Part shown: positions 35,920-40,907 of the stretch, piece after piece
How the letters are laid out: the number at the start of each line of letters is the position of its first letter
Position numbering within the stretch: position 1 is the stretch's first letter
NCBI RefSeq assembly: GCF_022842015.1
Contig: NZ_JALHQJ010000023.1
Coordinates: 1 to 40,907, forward strand
DNA: 40,907 nt
Direction of reading: 5' to 3'
Origin: Nitrosomonas sp.
GTDB taxonomy: Bacteria; Pseudomonadota; Gammaproteobacteria; Burkholderiales; Nitrosomonadaceae
Program-made: the position numbers and the translations under genes
The notes under the pieces: generated by a model
What the model saw: only the letters and a program-made list of their open reading frames with translations
Databases searched by the model: none
What the model was told of the DNA's origin: nothing

Positions 35920-36252
35920 ATGAAACAAAAATTAATTATGAATTTATTACTTGCCATGGGTCTGCTCTTGGCATTTACAGGCGCATCTCAAGCGGAAGGA
36001 GAAGGAGATGCAGTTGCGGCAAAAGACAAACTTTCAATGTGTGAAGGTTGCCACGGAATTCCAGGATACAGAACAGCTTTTCCTAGTGCTTATAATGTTC
36101 CCAAACTGGGCGGACAGCATGAAGAATACCTCGTTAAAGCGTTGGAAGCGTACAAAAATGGCACGCGCAACCATCCGACCATGAATGGCTTGGCTAAAAC
36201 GCTATCGCAACAAGATTTCAAAGATTTTGCTGCTTATTATTCTAAAAATTAA
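35920..36252 (+). CDS. Periplasmic monohaem cytochrome c (c4/c553-like domain), first copy
   Basis: A 110-residue secreted class I cytochrome. The signal peptide MKQKLIMNLLLAMGLLLAFTGASQA is cleaved before EGEGD. The haem site is CEGCH (C41, C44, H45). The likely axial Met is M88 (HPTMNGLA). Residues PKLGGQHEEYLVKALEAYKNGTRN match one domain of dihaem cytochrome c4. The next gene encodes a second such domain 27 nt downstream, so the pair resembles a split c4. Role: soluble electron carrier between periplasmic dehydrogenases and oxidases; partner unknown. The SD is very strong (AGGAGG). Confidence 0.92.
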   Translation: MKQKLIMNLLLAMGLLLAFTGASQAEGEGDAVAAKDKLSMCEGCHGIPGYRTAFPSAYNVPKLGGQHEEYLVKALEAYKNGTRNHPTMNGLAKTLSQQDFKDFAAYYSKN

Positions 36253-36279
36253 TTAAGTCATTTACGCAAGGAACGAATT

Positions 36280-36609
36280 ATGAAGAATTATGTAATTGCT
36301 GCAGTAAGTGCAGTGGCCTTGATGCTATCAAGTCAAATAGTGGCTGCTGATATTGAAGCAGGTAAAAGCAAAGCGGCTGAAGTGTGTGCATCATGTCATG
36401 GTGTCGATGGAAACAGTCCTGCACCAAATTTCCCTAAGATTGGCGGACAGTACAGGACCTATTTAGCAAAGGCATTGAATGATTACAAATCCGGTGCACG
36501 AAATGATCCTATCATGACTGCGATGGCAGCCAACTTGAGTGCAGCAGATATTGACAACCTGGCTTTTTACTATTCAAGCCTACCGGGCACTTTGAATTCG
36601 AACAAATAA
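36280..36609 (+). CDS. Periplasmic monohaem cytochrome c (c4/c553-like domain), second copy
   Basis: A 109-residue paralogue of the preceding gene. The signal peptide is MKNYVIAAVSAVALMLSSQIVAA. The haem site is CASCH (C36, C39, H40); a Met in IMTAMAANL (M79 or M82) would be the axial ligand. FPKIGGQYRTYLAKALNDYKSGARNDP aligns with PKLGGQHEEYLVKALEAYKNGTRNHP of the first copy. The two are co-transcribed (27-nt gap, terminator after the second). They probably arose by duplication of a monohaem domain and may carry electrons in parallel or as a complex (inference). Confidence 0.93.
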   Translation: MKNYVIAAVSAVALMLSSQIVAADIEAGKSKAAEVCASCHGVDGNSPAPNFPKIGGQYRTYLAKALNDYKSGARNDPIMTAMAANLSAADIDNLAFYYSSLPGTLNSNK

Positions 36610-36648
36610 AGAAAGTAGATTTAATAATTCTATTTGTAGCTGAAATTT

Positions 36649-36696
36649 AAAGGCGGGATAAATATCACAATCTATTTGGTTTTATCTCGCTTTTAA
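36649..36696. terminator. Bidirectional-looking terminator after the cytochrome genes
   Basis: AAAGGCGGGATAAA (36649-36662) pairs with TTTATCTCGCTTTT (36681-36694) over 14 bp with two G-U wobbles; the 3' arm continues into T-rich sequence. It lies between the convergent second cytochrome gene and the DUF1841 gene and could serve both. Confidence 0.65.
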
Positions 36697-37140
36697 TTAA
36701 ATTATCGAATTTAATCGCTTGTCCAGACAATCAAAATAGATGGTTGCATCCGGCGCAGATTGATAGCGCTGCGCTTGCCAAATCATTTCTGCTAGGCATT
36801 CCATTACCTGATGGGCAGCATCGTGATGGCTTCCCGTTTTTTCCTGTAATCGAGCAAATCGTTCACAAATGCCAATTGGCTGATTGATTGATAGCTGTTC
36901 TTTAATCGCCACATGCATACTCATATGCAAGAATGGATTCGTATCACCCATTTCAGGCAAAAAGTCCTTATCTAAATATTGATCGACGTTATCAAGTAAG
37001 GCCTGGTACTCCTGATGTTGCAGTATTACCTCCAACGCAATTGCTTCAATCCCGGATAACACCTCCTGCTGGCGGTATTTACGCCAAGTATCAAAAAATA
37101 ACTGGCGCGCTTGTTCTCGAGATGGTTTAAACATAGACAT
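36697..37140 (-). CDS. DUF1841 family protein
   Basis: A 147-residue uncharacterised cytosolic protein. The N-terminus (MS)MFKPSREQARQLFFDTWRKYRQQEVLSG and the segment NPFLHMSMHVAIKEQLSINQPIGI...LQEKTGSHHDAAHQVMECL match the DUF1841 pattern (several conserved His residues: FLHMSMH, HHDAAH). The family is common beside nth in betaproteobacteria. I place the start at ATG 37140 (alternative ATG 37134, MFKPS). A longer frame to 37242 would overlap nth and is rejected. It is 13 nt downstream of nth, last gene of the aat-bpt-pyrD-rnfB-nth operon. No function known. Confidence 0.8.
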   Translation of the reverse strand: MSMFKPSREQARQLFFDTWRKYRQQEVLSGIEAIALEVILQHQEYQALLDNVDQYLDKDFLPEMGDTNPFLHMSMHVAIKEQLSINQPIGICERFARLQEKTGSHHDAAHQVMECLAEMIWQAQRYQSAPDATIYFDCLDKRLNSII

Positions 37141-37153
37141 AGGACTGCTGAGG

Positions 37154-37786
37154 TTAAATATTTTTATTCTTAAATTCACACAGATGATTAATTTTACATG
37201 CTGAACATTCTGGTTTTCTCGCCTTACAAACATATCTGCCATGAAGAATCAGCCAATGATGCGCATCCTGAAGAAATACTTTAGGTACCACCTTGAGCAA
37301 TTTCAACTCCACTTCCAGAACATTCCTTCCAGGAGCCAGGCCTGTGCGATTGGCAATTCGAAAAATATGAGTATCGACAGCAATTGTTGGTTCGCCGAAA
37401 GCTGTATTCAGAATCACATTGGCAGTTTTTCGTCCGACACCGGGTAATTGCTCGAGCAATTCTCGCGTACGGGGCACTTCACTATGATGCTGTTGCATCA
37501 ACAATTGACAAGTGGCCAGGATATTCTTTGCTTTGGTTTTATATAATCCAATCCTTTGGATAAATCCTGTTAAGCCAGCCTCTCCTAAAGCAAGAACTTT
37601 TTCTGGCGTGTTGGCTTGCAAGAATAAGTTTCGTGTCGCCAAATTAACGCTTTTGTCTGTAGCCTGTGCAGAAAGAATGACTGCAATAAGCAATTCAAAA
37701 GGTGAATGGTATTCTAGCTCAGTGGTCGGATGGGGATTGGCTGATTTCAGGCATGCAAAAATTTCGTGACGCTTGATTGAGTTCAT
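37154..37786 (-). CDS. nth: Endonuclease III
   Basis: A bifunctional DNA glycosylase/AP lyase that removes oxidised pyrimidines. The 210-residue protein has helix-hairpin-helix [10 protein letters not shown] with catalytic K120, and D138 in AVDTH. The C-terminal 4Fe-4S cluster ligands are C187, C194, C197 and C203 (C-x6-C-x2-C-x5-C). Its ATG overlaps the rnfB stop by 4 nt (ATGA). The pairing of nth with rnfB is common in betaproteobacteria and gammaproteobacteria, where nth follows the rnf operon; here only rnfB remains. Confidence 0.97.
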   Translation of the reverse strand: MNSIKRHEIFACLKSANPHPTTELEYHSPFELLIAVILSAQATDKSVNLATRNLFLQANTPEKVLALGEAGLTGFIQRIGLYKTKAKNILATCQLLMQQHHSEVPRTRELLEQLPGVGRKTANVILNTAFGEPTIAVDTHIFRIANRTGLAPGRNVLEVELKLLKVVPKVFLQDAHHWLILHGRYVCKARKPECSACKINHLCEFKNKNI

Positions 37787-38469
37787 TCGGCTTTTCTGAA
37801 AGTCGATTCGTTTGTTGCCTGAACGCGTATTGCAGCTGCACGCTTAAGTGCAGCTGCAATAATAGTCTTTTTGCGCACTTCAGCGCTTACCTGGTTATCT
37901 TTCGGCGGTTGAGTAATTTTTTCAGTACGCACCTTGTTATCAACTTGTTTGATATGTGCAAGTCGTTGCTGGCGAAATTGGTAACGTGAACGCGCTCTTT
38001 CTGCAGCTTGTTTTTTAGCAACATCTGCAGGCGAGCTAGCCGAATCTGTTATTTCTTTATCAACTGGAATCATGCGAATGCAATCCATCGGGCAAGGTGC
38101 AACACACAAATCGCAACCTGTGCATTCGTCTGCGATCACCGTATGCATTTGTTTTGCAGCACCAACAATCGCATCAACGGGGCAAGACTGGATACAGAAG
38201 GTGCAACCGATACACAAATGTTCATCAATCCAAGCAACAACTTGATTGGGTCTTGGGAAGCCATATGTCGTATCGAGCGGCTTAGCCGAAACACCCAATA
38301 ACCTGGAAATTCTATGGATGCCTTGTTGCCCTCCAGGTGGACATTGATTGATATCTGCACGACCTTCTGCGATAGCTTCTGCATAGGGTCTACACCCAAC
38401 AAAACCACATTTCCTGCATTGGGTCTGAGGCAGAATCTCATCTATCTGGTCTACAAGCAGTTTATCCAT
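37783..38469 (-). CDS. rnfB: RnfB-like ferredoxin subunit (soluble, orphan)
   Basis: A 228-residue iron-sulfur protein. An N-terminal Fe-S domain has C18, C21, C26 and C43 (CRKCGFVGC...NQCPPGG). Two 4Fe-4S ferredoxin motifs follow: C86-C89-C92-C96 and C116-C119-C122-C126. The tail (140-228) is basic, Ala/Lys/Arg-rich. Typical RnfB starts with a TM helix; here the protein begins [17 protein letters not shown], with no TM segment. None of rnfA/C/D/E/G is in the window, so it may act as a free electron carrier or supply electrons to a partner elsewhere. It overlaps pyrD by 8 nt and nth by 4 nt. SD not evident because of the overlap. Confidence 0.88.
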   Translation of the reverse strand: MDKLLVDQIDEILPQTQCRKCGFVGCRPYAEAIAEGRADINQCPPGGQQGIHRISRLLGVSAKPLDTTYGFPRPNQVVAWIDEHLCIGCTFCIQSCPVDAIVGAAKQMHTVIADECTGCDLCVAPCPMDCIRMIPVDKEITDSASSPADVAKKQAAERARSRYQFRQQRLAHIKQVDNKVRTEKITQPPKDNQVSAEVRKKTIIAAALKRAAAIRVQATNESTFRKAE

Positions 38470-39502
38470 ATTCCCTATGATTAACTTTTAAATCGACACA
38501 AACCGTTTTGGCAATTTCTCCGACCAAATCAGGACCACGGTAAATTAAACCGGTATATAGCTGAATCAGGCTAGCACCAGAGCTTAATTTATCTTGCGCA
38601 TCACTTGCTGACATGATGCCGCCGACACCGATGATTGGAATAGCATCTCGCAAGAAATGATGCAGTTGCCGAATTACTACCGTAGCACGCTGAGTCAATG
38701 GAGCCCCACTGAGCCCCCCGTTCACCTGTGCGAGTGCCAGATGCTCAATACCGGTTCGAGAGATAGTAGTGTTGGTTGCAATTACGCCATCTACGCAATG
38801 TTTCAGCAACAACGTTGCAATCGACTCGACTTGCTCTTGATCAAGATCGGGGGCTATTTTTACCACCATCGGCACATATTTTCCATGAATTTGTGCTAAT
38901 TTAGCTTGTTCGGACTTTAATTCGCCTAACAACTGATCAAGGGCATCAGCAGCTTGTAATTGCCGTAAATCTTTGGTATTCGGTGATGAAATATTGACTG
39001 TCACGTAACTAGCGTGACAATAAACTTTCTGTAATCCGATCAAATAATCATTGATCGCTTTTTTTAGCGGCGTGTCAAAATTCTTGCCGATATTAATACC
39101 TAAGATGCCTTGATAATTCGAGCGTTTAATATTCTCTACTAACTGTTCGACACCCTGATTATTAAAACCCAGACGATTAATGATCGCGTTTGCTTCAGGC
39201 ACGCGAAAAATACGAGGCGTTGGGTTGCCCGGCTGAGGTCTTGGTGTTACGGTGCCAATTTCAATGAAGCCAAATCCCAATGTCGCGAGAGCATCCAGAT
39301 ACTCACCGTTCTTATCTAAGCCAGCAGCCAATCCTACAGGATTAGGAAACGTCAATCCCATCACGTTTCGTGGCTGACAAGAAATAGAAACATTCTTTAG
39401 CAAGCCTAATTTACTGATCTGTTGAATTACGCCAAATGTTATTCTGTGAGCAAATTCAGGATCTAATTTAAACAACAGAGGACGAAGCAAGGTATAGAAC
39501 AT
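38462..39502 (-). CDS. pyrD: Dihydroorotate dehydrogenase (quinone), class 2
   Basis: A 346-residue membrane-associated flavoprotein that oxidises dihydroorotate to orotate with ubiquinone in pyrimidine synthesis. The N-terminal amphipathic helix [26 protein letters not shown] marks class 2. FMN-site [13 protein letters not shown], the catalytic segment [17 protein letters not shown] (Ser base), IATNTTISR and [13 protein letters not shown] are intact. It sits 41 nt downstream of bpt and overlaps rnfB. It is part of the aat-bpt-pyrD-rnfB-nth run. Confidence 0.97.
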   Translation of the reverse strand: MFYTLLRPLLFKLDPEFAHRITFGVIQQISKLGLLKNVSISCQPRNVMGLTFPNPVGLAAGLDKNGEYLDALATLGFGFIEIGTVTPRPQPGNPTPRIFRVPEANAIINRLGFNNQGVEQLVENIKRSNYQGILGINIGKNFDTPLKKAINDYLIGLQKVYCHASYVTVNISSPNTKDLRQLQAADALDQLLGELKSEQAKLAQIHGKYVPMVVKIAPDLDQEQVESIATLLLKHCVDGVIATNTTISRTGIEHLALAQVNGGLSGAPLTQRATVVIRQLHHFLRDAIPIIGVGGIMSASDAQDKLSSGASLIQLYTGLIYRGPDLVGEIAKTVCVDLKVNHREYG

Positions 39503-39543
39503 AAATAATTTTATCCTGAAGCGATGGCCAATTTGAATGTATC

Positions 39544-40251
39544 TTAAAAAATATTGTTGCCATCCAGCAGTTGCCAGCGACCATTAATCAAAACTTCGAG
39601 TGATTGAAAATTGGCCTTATACCGCATCTTCTGATTTTCTTTAATCCAATAGCCAAGGTAAAGATAGTCTAGCCCCAGCTCCCGACATTGTTCAATCTGC
39701 CATACGATATTGTAGGTGCCAAAACTTGCATGAGCAATATCCGCGTCATAGAATGTGTATACCGATGAAATACCATCGGGCAGAATGTCAATAATGCTTA
39801 TCATGCGCAACTGCCCTGCTTCATGGAATTCTACCAATCTAGAATTCACATAACTTTGTAACAAAAAATTATGATATTGCTCCCGGCAATCATTATCCAT
39901 GCCACCACCCAAGTGCCGTTTGGATTGGTAGCGCTGATAAAGAGCATAGTGCGCCGCTTGATAATGCAACGGATGCTGCATGGCAACTAAGTTCTGATGC
40001 CGTTTCCAAGCGCGGCGTTGGGTACGTTTGGACGTAAAAGTTTTGACATTGATACGCACCGACTGGCAAGCCTGACAATGTTCACAACAGGGGCGATAGA
40101 CGTAATGTCCACTGCGGCGAAAACCCGCCTGAATCAACTTTCCGTAAGCTTTTGTATCAATCAGATGTTCTGGCGTTGCGATTTCAGAGCATGCCAATCT
40201 ATCAGCCAAATAGCTGCAGGAATAGGGATTGGTGGTGTGAAATTTAAGCAC
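39544..40251 (-). CDS. bpt: Aspartate/glutamate leucyltransferase (Bpt, arginyl-tRNA-protein transferase family)
   Basis: A 235-residue enzyme of the N-degron pathway. It transfers leucine from Leu-tRNA to N-terminal Asp or Glu, so the protein can be taken up by ClpS/ClpAP. The N-terminal Cys-rich segment [18 protein letters not shown] and later [17 protein letters not shown] and [24 protein letters not shown] are typical. The gene is 8 nt downstream of aat, so both aminoacyl transferases of the pathway are translated together. clpS/clpA are not in the window. Confidence 0.93.
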   Translation of the reverse strand: MLKFHTTNPYSCSYLADRLACSEIATPEHLIDTKAYGKLIQAGFRRSGHYVYRPCCEHCQACQSVRINVKTFTSKRTQRRAWKRHQNLVAMQHPLHYQAAHYALYQRYQSKRHLGGGMDNDCREQYHNFLLQSYVNSRLVEFHEAGQLRMISIIDILPDGISSVYTFYDADIAHASFGTYNIVWQIEQCRELGLDYLYLGYWIKENQKMRYKANFQSLEVLINGRWQLLDGNNIF

Positions 40252-40259
40252 GGGCAGCT

Positions 40260-40907
40260 CTACTCAATCAAGATGCGTTCAAAGTTCCATTTACTGCCGG
40301 GCTCGAATCCGGCAGTAATTAGACTATCCAGCTTTTGACTGAATTCCACTCTGGAAATTTCTTGCGCACCCAAGGATGCCAAATGCTGGGTTCTAACCTG
40401 GCAATCTATCACACCAAATTGCCAGAATTGTAATTGCTTTACCAGATGCACCAAGGCAATTTTTGATGCATCCTGAACCCGCGAAAACATTGACTCTCCA
40501 AAAAAAACCTTACCCAAAGCCACTCCATACAGCCCCCCCACAAGCTCACCATCGATCCAGATTTCCACACAATGCGCCAACCCCATTTCATGAAGCGCAG
40601 TATAAGCAGCAATCATTTGCGGGTGTATCCAGGTGCCTGTCTGACCTTTGCGCGGCGCCGAGCAAGCTAGCATAACCTGGGTAAAGTTGCAGTCCACACA
40701 AATCTCATAGTTAGTCTTCCTAATAGCTTTACGAAGTGAACGAGAGATTCTTAACTCATGGGGAAATAGCACCATGCGCGGATCCGGGCTCCACCAAAGA
40801 ATCGGCTGGCCTTCATTAAACCAAGGAAAGATACCCCTGCTATAAGCCTCGAGCAAGCGCTGCGAAGTAAGATCCCCGCCAATGGCCAGCAACCCATTGG
40901 GCTCGCT
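40260..40907 (-). CDS. aat: Leucyl/phenylalanyl-tRNA-protein transferase, 5' end missing
   Basis: The reading frame is open to the right edge, so the extreme N-terminus lies outside the window. The visible 215 residues begin [44 protein letters not shown], which is canonical Aat from about residue 20. A TTG at 40892 that could be read as a start is internal to this motif. Aat attaches Leu or Phe to proteins with N-terminal Arg or Lys for ClpS/ClpAP degradation. [27 protein letters not shown] and [15 protein letters not shown] are intact. It is the first visible gene of the operon with bpt. Confidence 0.95.
   Translation of the reverse strand, partial: SEPNGLLAIGGDLTSQRLLEAYSRGIFPWFNEGQPILWWSPDPRMVLFPHELRISRSLRKAIRKTNYEICVDCNFTQVMLACSAPRKGQTGTWIHPQMIAAYTALHEMGLAHCVEIWIDGELVGGLYGVALGKVFFGESMFSRVQDASKIALVHLVKQLQFWQFGVIDCQVRTQHLASLGAQEISRVEFSQKLDSLITAGFEPGSKWNFERILIE

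Noticed and set aside
37141-37242. N-terminal extension of the DUF1841 protein
   Set aside because: The extra 34 residues overlap nth and do not belong to the DUF1841 pattern.

Overview
The window is an ordinary-looking chromosomal segment of a moderately AT-rich betaproteobacterium. Gene order and protein families (glyA-nrdR-ribD, RegB/RegA, a tkt-gap-pgk-pyk-fba carbon cluster with a Calvin-type class II aldolase, monohaem c-type cytochromes, a minor-pilin/PilY1 operon, aat-bpt-pyrD-rnfB-nth) suggest the Nitrosomonadaceae, probably a Nitrosomonas-like autotroph. That assignment is inference: no rRNA, amoCAB, hao or RuBisCO gene lies in the window. I see no prophage, insertion sequence, CRISPR array, tRNA or rRNA.

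Layout. 1-0.5 kb: 5' part of a membrane protein gene (minus). 0.6-4.5 kb: a GATase-like protein, then glyA, nrdR and ribD (plus). 4.5-6.3 kb: regB-regA, a redox-sensing two-component system (minus), divergent from a DAHP synthase homologue with unusual active-site residues. 7.7-9.8 kb: ispH and convergent thiO. 10.0-16.6 kb: type IV pilus minor-pilin operon fimT-pilV-pilW-pilX-pilY1-pilE. 16.7-18.1 kb: rpiA-phoU (minus). 18.4-25.5 kb: tkt-gap-pgk-pyk-fba (minus), divergent from gdhA. 27.3-30.5 kb: slt and cca. 30.7-33.1 kb: a YiiX-like putative cysteine hydrolase, a small K+ channel and an unknown two-TM protein. 33.3-36.6 kb: hsp20, uup, and two tandem monohaem cytochromes c. 36.7-40.9 kb (minus): aat-bpt-pyrD-rnfB-nth-DUF1841, truncated at the right edge inside aat.

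How they work together. The tkt-gap-pgk-pyk-fba cluster with rpiA covers the regeneration and lower-glycolytic part of carbon metabolism. gdhA supplies ammonia assimilation. RegBA could couple respiratory quinone state to transcription. The cytochromes and RnfB belong to electron transfer. The pilin operon supplies the priming and tip complex of type IV pili, whose assembly ATPases must be encoded elsewhere.

No wholly novel multi-gene system is evident. The most interesting points are regulatory structures and protein variants: a terminator-like hairpin between gap and pgk, an inverted repeat inside the tkt promoter, a RegR-box-like palindrome upstream of regB, a perfect 16-bp inverted repeat inside pilW, a heat-shock promoter plus possible RNA thermometer at hsp20, the variant DAHP synthase, and a soluble orphan RnfB. 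All coordinates and motifs were read by eye; no search or folding program was run.
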